The notes under the pieces are model-generated. The model did not search any database and was not told where the DNA came from. It saw nothing but the letters and a program-made list of their open reading frames with translations. The position numbers and the translations under genes are program-made. A stretch of DNA of 64,000 nt from Deltaproteobacteria bacterium (GTDB lineage Bacteria > Desulfobacterota > Desulfomonilia > UBA1062), in assembly GCA_018434685.1 (NCBI GenBank), contig JAHDOV010000002.1:1-64000 (forward strand), in the 5' to 3' direction. This document shows positions 27,383-36,130 of this stretch, piece by piece (positions within the stretch are counted from its first letter, which is position 1; each line of letters opens with the position of its first letter).

Positions 27383-29065
27383 ATGAAACTCATTTATGCC
27401 ACCGACATTCACGGCGATTTCGAAAAGGTCAAGACCCTGCTCTATGGAACCGTTGCAGACGTCTACATCATTGCAGGCGACCTGATCGACATCCCCTTCT
27501 ACAACATGGGCTCTTCCATCCGCTACCACGAGCTCCAGTCCTATTTCCACGGCCTGCGGAGAAAGATGGGGGCAGAGGATACGCTCATCGAGGACTTTGT
27601 CGCCGAGATGCTCGATGACCCGGAGGTCTCCGAAGAGATCCAGGATGCAGGCACCCGGTACCAGCAGTATACCATCCGGGCCCGCAGAGTCATGCAGCAG
27701 AAGTACAAGGTGCTGAAAAACATCATCTACACCAAGCAGAAACCCCATATCCTGTGCCTGCCCGGCAATTACGATATGGACCTCAAGTTCACGTCGCTCC
27801 ACGACAACGACCTGCACCTCCACTGGTACCAGGAAGACGGGCTCAAGATAGGCGGCTACGGCGGGGCAGCCGTCTGGACCGCCGGTATCCCCGAGAGGTA
27901 TATCGTAAAATATCAGGCAGGCATGAAGGCGGATGAAACCCACAACGAGATGTACCGTTTCTTCAGGGCGGTCAAACCGGACATCATCGTAACTCACCAG
28001 CCCGCCTACGGGATCAACGATCACACCTCGTACGGAGGCCCTGTGGGCTCCCCTTCGCTGAGGACCTACTGCGAAAACAACGAGGTGCTCCTGTGCCTGA
28101 GCGGACATGCCCACGATGCATGGGGGGTCCACCTGAGCGACAACACCCTCTACCTCAACCCCTCGAACTTCGGCGAGGTTACCACGGCCTCCGGCGAGGT
28201 ATCCGAGGGCGGATTCTTCTACCAGATAGAGATCAAGGACCGGGCAGCAAAAAAGATCGTTTTCCGGAAGATCTGCAACGGGAAGGTCTTCGATGTCGCG
28301 GACTACTACGTGAAGGACGGGCACCTGGTGGAGAAGATCATCGACCAGGGACGGTACACCTCGCTCAAGAACGGCAGGAACCACGATGCAGTGGACGTCA
28401 AATACTCACATATCCCGGAGATCGAGCTGTTCAACGAGATCAAAAAATTCTACAGGACGTTCCAGACAGCTGAAGCAGAGGACAGGATCGACATACTCGA
28501 GGATGTGGTCCAGCTCCTGGAGAACAACATCCAGGGGCCCATCGCCCTGGACGTGATGGGTTCGGTGAACATGGGGATCTCCCAGAGCACCTCGGACATC
28601 GACTTTGTCATCTATGTGCGGTGCGATTCAAAGTGCATAGACGGGTTCGGCAAGTGCGCCTATTTCAAGCGGGCGGAGAACATGCTCCGCGAGGTCCTCG
28701 GCACCAAGTACGATTTCGACATCCTCGACTGCGTGGATCTCAACCTGGTGGAAAAGAGCATCAGGGAGAAAAATTACGAATGCGAGACCACCCAGCGCTT
28801 CGTAGCCTACCGCGCCATGTGCCGGCCCATAAACTACCGGGTCATCGCACCGGTGGAGGACATGCTCAACAAGGAGATCCTGTTCAGGAAGGAGCTCGAG
28901 GGCAGTGTCCAGTCATACCTGAAGATCTTCACCGCGACCACGCCGCACATGATGTCGTTCAAGAAATACGAATCGCGCCTGTCTGCCCTGGGCGTGAGGC
29001 TCCCGGAATCCATCAGGAGAAAGATCACCCAGTACCTCAAGGAAGAGAACGGAGAAGGCGAGTAA
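27383..29065 (+). CDS. Metallophosphoesterase-nucleotidyltransferase fusion protein
   Basis: 560 residues. Residues 1 to about 290 are a calcineurin-like phosphoesterase: D8-I-H10, AGD33, GN129-Y-D131, VTHQP and SGHAHD supply the usual metal ligands. At about residue 392 a nucleotidyltransferase core begins (GSVNMGISQSTSDIDFVIY: GS then SDxD), followed by helices. The two enzymes could add and remove a nucleotide or phosphodiester on the same target, but no partner is obvious. Ribosome site AAGGAG lies about 20 bases upstream, so the start is slightly uncertain. Converges with the gene at 29155. Confidence 0.75.
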   Translation: MKLIYATDIHGDFEKVKTLLYGTVADVYIIAGDLIDIPFYNMGSSIRYHELQSYFHGLRRKMGAEDTLIEDFVAEMLDDPEVSEEIQDAGTRYQQYTIRARRVMQQKYKVLKNIIYTKQKPHILCLPGNYDMDLKFTSLHDNDLHLHWYQEDGLKIGGYGGAAVWTAGIPERYIVKYQAGMKADETHNEMYRFFRAVKPDIIVTHQPAYGINDHTSYGGPVGSPSLRTYCENNEVLLCLSGHAHDAWGVHLSDNTLYLNPSNFGEVTTASGEVSEGGFFYQIEIKDRAAKKIVFRKICNGKVFDVADYYVKDGHLVEKIIDQGRYTSLKNGRNHDAVDVKYSHIPEIELFNEIKKFYRTFQTAEAEDRIDILEDVVQLLENNIQGPIALDVMGSVNMGISQSTSDIDFVIYVRCDSKCIDGFGKCAYFKRAENMLREVLGTKYDFDILDCVDLNLVEKSIREKNYECETTQRFVAYRAMCRPINYRVIAPVEDMLNKEILFRKELEGSVQSYLKIFTATTPHMMSFKKYESRLSALGVRLPESIRRKITQYLKEENGEGE

Positions 29066-29154
29066 AGGCCTCAATGAAGTCTTCGAGATTCCCGGTTTGT
29101 TATCCGCTCCCGGAACGACCGCCTCGGTCATCGAACCGGCCCTGCCACAGCAAT

Positions 29155-30822
29155 TCACTCACCGGGATTCTTCATGGCCGTCTCGGAGACGATCCGGGCG
29201 ATCTCGCCATGGACATCCAGGTTGTAGCGTGGATTCAAGCGGATGATGTTCGCGCAGAACTTCCCCTCGGTGCAGTAGCCGAGATTGCACTTGGGCTCGA
29301 AGAGGAAGGCGAGGTCCGGCAGGTGTTTCTTGAGGGATTGGGCCTTTTTCTCCGAGGTTTCCCTCCTCTCGGGCTCGCATTCGGTGCACAGCCGTAGCGG
29401 CAGCTCGAGGCTCGCCGCATTGATCAGGTCGTAGCTCTCCAGGGTGCGCAGCCGGATGTTCCGCGGCACGGAATACAGCGCATCACGCGGGGCAATGCCG
29501 CAGTCGATGAGCTTGCCGTAAAACATGATCTGCCGTGCCGTGTGGTAGAGATACCCGCTGAGGATCTCGCGCTCTTTCCTGATCTCGCCGCTGATCACGA
29601 AGGCCTTCTCGGCCTGGGGCAGGATCGTCTCGATATCCCTGCCCTGCTCTATGACCGGCCAGATTTCCCTGACCAGGCCGCAGGCCCTCTCGGCTGCAGA
29701 ATAGATGGATTCCACGTGCTGCGACAGGGTAGCGTGACGTTTCTGCTCGCTCCACACCCGCCACGACAACGAGCTGATGGTCTTGATCCTGAGGGCCTCG
29801 TTGTACCTCCGGCACAACGATGAGAGCACCTCCTTGTTCCGGCACGTGATCCGGTAGAGGTCTGCGGCATCGGTAAAATCGCGGCATGCCCTCAACCCTG
29901 CCTTGATCTCTCCGAGTTCACGTATGGCGCTGGCAGGGAGATCGTTCATTACCCCCACGACCTCGGGGTCCAGAGGGTTCCCGTGCTCCTCGTGCTTGTC
30001 CACGGCATAATCGCTGCCCGGTATTCTGAAGATATTGTAGTGGAGATAGGTTTCCCGGGGCACGGCCTTTCTCATCCGGTAGATCTGCCCCATGCCCATC
30101 TCGTCCACCAGCTCTTCCATGATATCGACAAAGAAGGCGCACTCTTCGGGGAGATAGCAGGTCTGGCTGCGCCGCTGCTCCTCCACCTGTACGGCAAGGT
30201 TCACCAGAGAGCTCAGCGGCAGCACATAGAAGAGATCCGCAGGGTCGTTGTAGGGTTTCAGCTTGTTCAGCGCCTGTATGGCATCCACCTTCCTGGTGTA
30301 TTGCGTCTTGATCTTCTCGGCAAAGGCAAAGAGCTCCTCGGAGATCTTCCGGTATTCCTCGAAGAGCTGCGGATCTGCGCTGATGGACCTCGGCACCACG
30401 AGCTCGAGGAGCTTTGTCTCACGCCTGCGGCCGCTCGTGACGAGCGATCGCGAATACACCATGCCGGTCAGGGCCGAATCGATCATCTTGGTCCCGTTGA
30501 TGCCCAGGGCCACGACCGGGAGCCCGTCCAGCGAATGTCCCCGGCCGATGCCCGAGAGATTCTTTTTGAAGATGGTCTCGGTAATGCTCTTTCCCGATGC
30601 ATGAATCCTGAGCAGCTCTTCGGCCAGGTCCGACTGGTAGTCCACCGAGCGTGCCACTGCCACCTGAATGAGGGCCACCACTTCGTCCGGTCCGAGAAAG
30701 TCTCTGCCCAGTTCCCCCGCGACAACGCTTTCCTGAATCGGTACACGGGGAAGAAAATCCAGGAGCTTTACCTTGAGATCCTGCGGTTCCAGATACCGCC
30801 TGCCGTCTGCTTCATATGCCAT
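29155..30822 (-). CDS. Divergent, double-length ThyX-like protein (FAD-dependent thymidylate synthase superfamily, tentative)
   Basis: 555 residues, soluble. Two halves show similar pattern: (1) ALTGMVYSRSLVTSGRRR then LVVPRSI and LFYVLPLSSLVNL; (2) FYGKLIDCGIAPRDALYSVPRNI then LELPLRLCTECEPERR. These echo the ThyX order (RHR/S region, DARxxLP, asparagine helix, final EIR). The canonical ThyX RHRxxS motif is not intact. C-terminus has cysteines (CTEC, KCNLGYC, KFC). If homologous, catalytic capacity is doubtful; otherwise a hypothetical protein. Good GGGGGA site before ATG 30822. Confidence 0.45.
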   Translation of the reverse strand: MAYEADGRRYLEPQDLKVKLLDFLPRVPIQESVVAGELGRDFLGPDEVVALIQVAVARSVDYQSDLAEELLRIHASGKSITETIFKKNLSGIGRGHSLDGLPVVALGINGTKMIDSALTGMVYSRSLVTSGRRRETKLLELVVPRSISADPQLFEEYRKISEELFAFAEKIKTQYTRKVDAIQALNKLKPYNDPADLFYVLPLSSLVNLAVQVEEQRRSQTCYLPEECAFFVDIMEELVDEMGMGQIYRMRKAVPRETYLHYNIFRIPGSDYAVDKHEEHGNPLDPEVVGVMNDLPASAIRELGEIKAGLRACRDFTDAADLYRITCRNKEVLSSLCRRYNEALRIKTISSLSWRVWSEQKRHATLSQHVESIYSAAERACGLVREIWPVIEQGRDIETILPQAEKAFVISGEIRKEREILSGYLYHTARQIMFYGKLIDCGIAPRDALYSVPRNIRLRTLESYDLINAASLELPLRLCTECEPERRETSEKKAQSLKKHLPDLAFLFEPKCNLGYCTEGKFCANIIRLNPRYNLDVHGEIARIVSETAMKNPGE

Positions 30823-30915
30823 TGCAATCCCCCAGAATCAATATACCCAAGGTTGTATCGCTTCATCACGTTTGAATCAACGCATTTATTGAGTAAGGTG
30901 CAATAGATTTCTCAG

Positions 30916-31115
30916 CCGGGTTGTTTTTCGGGAACAACCCGGTTCCTGCCTTGAACAGTAATTGGCCGGACCTTTCCCGAGAGCACAGCTCTCAAGGAAT
31001 GATCCGGCCGGGAAAACGAGTGCGGACCGACCCAGTTCATCGGCATCACCTGCACAATGACTCGGTGCTCTCCTTGGCAGACCGCAGCAATTCCGCTGCT
31101 ATCAGCATCGAGCAC
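30916..31115. other. Intergenic region with nested stem-loops
   Basis: The 304-bp gap 30823-31126 holds several hairpins: CCGGGTTGTT/AACAACCCGG (30916-30925, 30933-30942; perfect 10 bp); GGCCGGA/TCCGGCC (30964-30970, 31003-31009) enclosing GAGAGC/GCTCTC; and GTGCTC/GAGCAC (31065-31070, 31110-31115) enclosing GCAGC/GCTGC. It may be the 3' end or terminator of the DUF4397 transcript (minus strand) or a structured RNA. No T run follows. Confidence 0.4.
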
Positions 31116-31126
31116 GAACCCTCGTG

Positions 31127-31867
31127 CTATTCATTATTCACCGGAACCAGATCCACATACTGGTTCCCGTCGTCATTATCGATAAAGACCCGCACGGTGA
31201 AATCATAGGCATCTCCGGCGTCGAGAGTACCCAGGGCGACGACGGTATAGAGCGTTTCATCTTCCAGGGTAACCTCTTGGAACGTTACCACCGCTGCCGT
31301 TTCCCCTGCGGCAGTGACCACAAAGACATAGGCGCCCGGATCGACATCGATATAGTCCTCAACGTCGGTGAATGAAACATCGCTGAATACCTGGGGCCCG
31401 TCCCCAGCACCGACCCTGATATCCACAGCAGGCGCGTCCGGTGAAGCATGCACGAACCGGACCCTTGCTTTGCCGCTCAGGATAAACCGGGAATCCACGG
31501 CAATGACCGGTTGAATACTTGCAAGTTCATTCACCGCAAAGACCGTTATCGCCTCGCTCGGGAAGAATACAAAGTCAGCGAGCGAAATAACTACCGGGGT
31601 TTCCGCATTGGCAGGTGTCACGGCGATATCATATGTCTCCGACAGCACGGATGCATAACCCGAACTCTCACCATACGCCAGATCCTCGATCGCGACAGCC
31701 CCGTCCAGAGAGACATCCACCGCCGGTGCATCGTAGCTTGCATGAATCACCCGGACCTTAGAGAAAAACTCATTGAAGATATTGGTCTCGTCATCATCGC
31801 TGCACCCGTGACACACCACCATGAGAAGCCCGACAGACAATACTACCGACACTACCTTCCTCATCAT
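31127..31867 (-). CDS. DUF4397 domain lipoprotein
   Basis: 246 residues. Signal peptide ending at a lipobox-like VCHGC; two DUF4397 repeats, recognised by VRVIHASYDAPAVDV (about residue 38) and VRFVHASPDAPAVDI (about residue 135). Surface or periplasmic protein of unknown role. Confidence 0.85.
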   Translation of the reverse strand: MMRKVVSVVLSVGLLMVVCHGCSDDDETNIFNEFFSKVRVIHASYDAPAVDVSLDGAVAIEDLAYGESSGYASVLSETYDIAVTPANAETPVVISLADFVFFPSEAITVFAVNELASIQPVIAVDSRFILSGKARVRFVHASPDAPAVDIRVGAGDGPQVFSDVSFTDVEDYIDVDPGAYVFVVTAAGETAAVVTFQEVTLEDETLYTVVALGTLDAGDAYDFTVRVFIDNDDGNQYVDLVPVNNE

Positions 31868-32265
31868 TGTGCTACCCTCCTTGCTCTGGTGTACTTGGAT
31901 TCATTCACGGCAGGTAATACGAAAACACCGGGTGATCTTACGTGGTGAGGATTATAACACTCTATAAAATGTCAGCGTGCTGTAGCCAGAAAAATCGAAT
32001 CATACGAAACCGGCCTTGCAACATATGATAACGGGTGGCCGGGCAATGTCAATATTACGGAACAACCATGATAACCCGGTATGATCAGCTCCGGGTCGAT
32101 GCCATCGTCGAGTACAGCGACTATGGCTTCGCCGGTGCCATCCCTGGAATGGAAATTTCCCCGTGTCCCTGTGACCGGTTGCCCCTTCCAAACACAGCAT
32201 TATATTTCTTCAGCACAGAAAAAGACCTGCAGATCCACGGGCACCCACGAGGTCAAGGAGGGTTT
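31868..32265. other. Gene-free region
   Basis: 398 bp between the divergent DUF4397 and membrane protein genes. Frames through it are open in places but lack start sites or recognisable domains. I see no repeat or RNA gene. Confidence 0.4.
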
Positions 32266-32694
32266 ATGAATCGTGCGGTTCACACCATCAGCCTGTTCTT
32301 CGCGGCGGGATGCCTCGGCGGGCTCATCAACAGCCTTGTGGTCTGGGGGTTCGGCACGGCCGGGATCACCCAGGCCCTGGGGGTGAGCATCGCCCCGGCC
32401 CTGAACCCCGCATGGCTGTATCCGCGTATAGTCTGGGGAGGTCTCTGGGGATTTACGTTCCTGCTGCCCCTTGTCAAGGGGCGCCTGCTGACAAAGGGCC
32501 TTGTCCTGAGCCTCGGCCCTACCCTGGTGCAGCTCCTCATCGTGTTCCCTTTCAAGGCCGACAAGGGCATGCTGGGGCTCGATCTCGGCCTCCTGACCCC
32601 GCTGTTCGTGCTCGTGTTCAACGCGGTCTGGGGCCTTGCTGCAGCCATCTGGATCAAGGCTGCAGGGTCATCTGCCCGAGCCCGCATGCTGTGA
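32266..32694 (+). CDS. Small integral membrane protein, unknown function
   Basis: 142 residues with four hydrophobic segments (about 5-30, 48-70, 78-95, 105-130). Very strong AAGGAGGGTTT before ATG 32266, which fixes the start; the frame continues upstream. No family recognised. Confidence 0.75.
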   Translation: MNRAVHTISLFFAAGCLGGLINSLVVWGFGTAGITQALGVSIAPALNPAWLYPRIVWGGLWGFTFLLPLVKGRLLTKGLVLSLGPTLVQLLIVFPFKADKGMLGLDLGLLTPLFVLVFNAVWGLAAAIWIKAAGSSARARML

Positions 32695-32754
32695 ACGGGC
32701 AGAGGTCAATAGAGAAAAACGGGCGATTGCCGTGGGCTGGCCGCTCTGTGCCGC

Positions 32755-33171
32755 TTATGCGATGCTGGCCCCGGCATCAGGACCCGGGGCATTGGTGAAG
32801 ATCCCGGTGATCCTGAGCACGACGGCACCCTTGGATTTGAGCGGAATGTTCCGGGCGCGGGCTATTTCGTCGATCCAGGCCGCGGTCTGCCTGAAGATCT
32901 CTCCCGAGGTCTCGATGGTGACCGTGCCCTTGATCTGATATGACTCGTGGGTTGCGGCATCCCAGAACGTGAGCGCCACCCGTGGGTTCGCCCTGAGGTT
33001 GGCGAGGGTCTTGCCAAAAAACTGGTTTGAGATCACAATGGTTTCGTCATCGAGCACCTTCTTGGCACCGATAGGCACCACATTGGGAATCCCGTCGGCA
33101 GATGCGGTTGCCATGGCGACCGTACCCTGATTCTCGAACAGGGCTCGAACCTTTGCATTCATTTTTGCCAT
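32755..33171 (-). CDS. Pyridoxamine 5'-phosphate oxidase-like flavin-binding protein
   Basis: 138 residues of split-barrel fold: VAMATASADGIPNVVPIGAKKV at the N-terminus, then NQFFGKTLANLRANPRVALTFW and a strand-rich end. Typical of small FMN-binding PNPOx-like proteins; the physiological substrate is unknown. GGGGAA site before ATG. Confidence 0.8.
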   Translation of the reverse strand: MAKMNAKVRALFENQGTVAMATASADGIPNVVPIGAKKVLDDETIVISNQFFGKTLANLRANPRVALTFWDAATHESYQIKGTVTIETSGEIFRQTAAWIDEIARARNIPLKSKGAVVLRITGIFTNAPGPDAGASIA

Positions 33172-33408
33172 GTGTGTTCCCCTTTTCTCGTGTTTGGTCG
33201 TTCTACATCAAGGGTGCGTGAACACCAGGGTTTTACCTACCGGACAATCCCGTAAAGATCAACACCAAATCTGCAGGGATGTTCGGGCTCTCCTCCCGGC
33301 CGCAACCGTGTGGTTTTTCCTTCGGGTGTATTGACTCCCAAGAAGGGCTCATTACTATTCCCTGAATACACCTCGTGTGCCGCATATCTTCTAAAAGGAG
33401 CCGGAGAG

Positions 33409-33678
33409 ATGAAGAAAACAGAATGTCTGAACCTGATGGATTATGTCAAGGATTGGGACAACTGGAGGGATACGCTTCATGATGCCATTGGCGAGGCCCG
33501 CAAACTCGGCTGGACAGACGCCCAGATCAAGGAGACCGCCGCGCAGATGGGGGATTTTCTCGCCAGCCGGGTCTGCCCGGCCACCAAGGAAGAGAAACTG
33601 CTCCAGGAACTCTGGAATGCCGGAAGCCCGGAAGAAAGAAAGACCCTTGCCACGCTGCTGTTCAAGATAATGAAATAG
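33409..33678 (+). CDS. DUF3243 domain protein
   Basis: 89 residues, all helical. WDNWRDTLHDAIGEARKLGW, MGDFLASRVCPATKEEKLLQ and ELWNAGSPEERKTLATLLFK follow the DUF3243 pattern known from Bacillus YmfJ. AAAGGAG upstream fixes ATG 33409; the longer frame to 33310 is rejected. Function unknown. Confidence 0.75.
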   Translation: MKKTECLNLMDYVKDWDNWRDTLHDAIGEARKLGWTDAQIKETAAQMGDFLASRVCPATKEEKLLQELWNAGSPEERKTLATLLFKIMK

Positions 33679-33687
33679 CGGGCACGG

Positions 33688-34056
33688 TTACTGCTCCAGG
33701 ACCTCGAACCACAGGGCCGAGTGATCCTCGGGCCGGCCGTTGTAGTTTATGGTGATCTCTTCTCCCTCTCTGATGTCCCGCAGGGCATAGATTTCAAGAA
33801 TCAGGTCATCGTAGTTTTTCAGGTAGATGGCATTGGGGTAGTAGGAATGGTTGTACAGGGAACCATAGCCCAGCACCAGGGCTGTATCGTTTCCCCAGGC
33901 AAAGACGTAGGATGCTATCTCCAGATGCTGCACATATTCCAGCTGGCTGTCCGGGATTACGATCACCGGGGCTTTCTCGATCAGTTCACCCATGGTAATG
34001 CGGTTCTGCGCAAATACTCCTCTGCCCTTCTTCTCTGTGTTGTGGATGCAAATCAT
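33688..34056 (-). CDS. SET domain protein
   Basis: 122 residues, a minimal SET fold: KKGRGVFAQNRI at the start, SLYNHSYYPNA (the NHS motif of the SAM-binding knot) and EITINYNG (C-terminal tyrosine). Bacterial SET proteins methylate lysine in proteins; the target is unknown. AAGGAG seven bases before ATG 34056 fixes the start. Converges with the DUF3243 gene, 9 bp apart. Confidence 0.8.
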   Translation of the reverse strand: MICIHNTEKKGRGVFAQNRITMGELIEKAPVIVIPDSQLEYVQHLEIASYVFAWGNDTALVLGYGSLYNHSYYPNAIYLKNYDDLILEIYALRDIREGEEITINYNGRPEDHSALWFEVLEQ

Positions 34057-34350
34057 ACTGTGTCTCCTTAAGATCTGGTGAAACCGTGGTATGGATTCCT
34101 GGATAACGTCAACCCACAGGCCAGGGCAGAGGCGGTCCTTCTCCATTGAATGGATGCGCCAGGGAACTGCGCCCCGACGATCCAGGATGATCCATGAGTA
34201 TTGTCACGGATTTCATGATCTTATTTCCCGGTCCAGACATGAGGGTGGCTTATACACCTTTACCGGGAACAGTCAAGGGGCTCGATGAGAGAGAAAACCA
34301 CGGGACGGTCCTGTTTTCTGCCCGGACCTCCTGGCCATTCAGCAGGCCGC

Positions 34351-34626
34351 TCAGATGTGGTATTTCTTATACAGTTCATGCCGTGTGGGGCACGTGCAGA
34401 TATAGGAGGAACCGAACGGGATCTTGTAGGGGCAGGGCCTCGGGTTTCTCTCGATGAACAACACGTTCTCGCCATTGGCGTGAATCACTTCGCAAAGATC
34501 CCTGGTACTCTCGGACAGACACGAATAGTCCCTGTCGCATCTCGTTGTCCGATCGATTATCTCCTGAGAGATCTTACTATCTGTCAAGTCTTCTACCTCA
34601 CTATCTTCCTGCACGTATCTACGCAT
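34351..34626 (-). CDS. Conserved small cysteine protein
   Basis: About 91 residues. The C-terminal core CPYKIPFGSSYICTCPTRHELYKKY is known to me only as a recurring motif in small anaerobe proteins (shown here in two parts: CPYKIPFG and ICTCPTR). Cysteines at the middle and end could bind a metal. The start is uncertain: ATG 34626 is preferred, TTG 34641 or GTG 34614 are possible. A promoter is visible upstream. Confidence 0.55.
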   Translation of the reverse strand: MRRYVQEDSEVEDLTDSKISQEIIDRTTRCDRDYSCLSESTRDLCEVIHANGENVLFIERNPRPCPYKIPFGSSYICTCPTRHELYKKYHI

Positions 34627-34708
34627 AAAACCAGGCGGCAAAGAAGCTGCCTCGTGGACGTCCAGGGGATGTTCGTGGAGGGCGCTACGATTTCCAATCC
34701 TGTATTAC

Positions 34709-34736
34709 ATAATAAGTCATCCCGCTTGAGGTGCAA
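34709..34736 (-). promoter_or_regulatory. Promoter of the small cysteine protein gene
   Basis: On the minus strand TTGCAC (34736-34731) and TATTAT (34714-34709), 16 bp apart; the gene begins about 70-80 bases downstream. Confidence 0.4.
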
Positions 34737-34799
34737 GGGCTCGTATAAGTGTAAGGGGTTCTTTACTGGGTGATGCCCGGGCTGCTGTCTCCTTGCACA

Positions 34800-35927
34800 C
34801 TACACAACCGGCCTCTCGTAGATCCGGTAGGTCTTGTAGAGCTCCGGGGTAAGCGGCTCGAGTGCCCCGATCATCTTCCGGTTCGTCTCGGCAATCAGGG
34901 AGCAATCCGATTCCCAGATATCCAGGAGCACCCCCTGTTCAATTGATTTCAAATAGAAGATATCGTCAATATGCTGGCCGCGATATTCGGGCAGCACCCC
35001 CATGATGACCGTCCGGACCCTTGCTGATCTTCCGGCCTTTCCGGCGAACCTGAGCAGGCGCCAGGGGTACAGCCTGCCGTCCAGGATCCTCAGGGCAGGG
35101 TTTATATCGCGAATGGAGATAATGAACCCGATCGTGGTAGAGTCTTTCTCTGCAAAGATGGACAGCTCCGGGATGATAAACCACTTCAGCCCGGCGAAGA
35201 TCATCTCCATCTGACGGTCCGTCAGCGGCAGGTGGCCCCAGTTCCCCACCCACGCGGCATTGAAGATCTGCTGAACATCTCTCACCCTGCGCGCGATGTC
35301 CCTCCGGGTCAGTTTCCTGAATACCACGTCCGTGCCGTTGATCAGCATTGACCTGACCTCCTCGAGGTAGGGTTCGTGCCTGGCATAATTGACCCTCTTG
35401 ACGAGAAAGCAGTGCCAGTCGATACACTTGGCAAACCCGCATGCCTCGGCGAGATCTTTATAGTACGGGGCGAGATGGAACAGGCCCACGCTCGGCAGTC
35501 TGTCCTCACCTTCCACCTCGAAGCCCACGGAATCGTAGATGGAGAAGCTCTGGGGCCCGTTCATGATCTTCTTGCCCTTGTGCCTGAGCCAGTCAGAGGC
35601 CGCATCGAACAGGGCGCCGGCGACCTCTGTATCGTTGAGCGCCTCAAAGAAGCCGAAGAACCCGGTAGCGGTATCGTATCTTTCCTCGTACAGGTGATTG
35701 ATGTGCGCCGTTATGCGGCCGACAGGGGTGCTGCCCCGGTATGCCAGGAAGAACGCGACCTCGCCGATCTCGAAGAAATATCCCCTTTCAGGGTCGAACA
35801 GCTTCTTCTGTTCGCTGATCAGGGGGGGAACCCATGCCGGGTCACTGCCGTAGATCCCGGAGGTCCAGGGAAACATGATGAATTCTCTCATCATGGCCCT
35901 GCCCTCCACCGGTTTCACCGTGATCAT
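34800..35927 (-). CDS. GNAT-like N-acyltransferase family protein
   Basis: 375 residues. N-terminal part begins FIMFPWTSGIYGSDPAWVPPLISEQKKLFDP (in parts), a hallmark of a conserved acyltransferase-like family, and IGFIISIRDINPAL near residue 270 with VRTVIMGVLPEYRG resembles the GNAT acetyl-CoA loop. Substrate unknown. ATG 35927 with GGGGG nine bases upstream is preferred to GTG 35936. Confidence 0.7.
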   Translation of the reverse strand: MITVKPVEGRAMMREFIMFPWTSGIYGSDPAWVPPLISEQKKLFDPERGYFFEIGEVAFFLAYRGSTPVGRITAHINHLYEERYDTATGFFGFFEALNDTEVAGALFDAASDWLRHKGKKIMNGPQSFSIYDSVGFEVEGEDRLPSVGLFHLAPYYKDLAEACGFAKCIDWHCFLVKRVNYARHEPYLEEVRSMLINGTDVVFRKLTRRDIARRVRDVQQIFNAAWVGNWGHLPLTDRQMEMIFAGLKWFIIPELSIFAEKDSTTIGFIISIRDINPALRILDGRLYPWRLLRFAGKAGRSARVRTVIMGVLPEYRGQHIDDIFYLKSIEQGVLLDIWESDCSLIAETNRKMIGALEPLTPELYKTYRIYERPVV

Positions 35928-36130
35928 AAAGGCCACCCCCGCTCCCTGGCACGGATCCCGGGGAACTAACCTCTAAGATAATACCCTTTCGCCTGTTTTC
36001 AACTGAAGACACCCTCCGGTTCTGCCGCAGTCCATCCACAGGCCGTCTCGAGTGACCCGGTTGTCCTTGTCGGGCCAACAGCGATGTGGCGTATACCCTA
36101 CAGCAGGAATCAACAAAGCTGGAGCACCGG

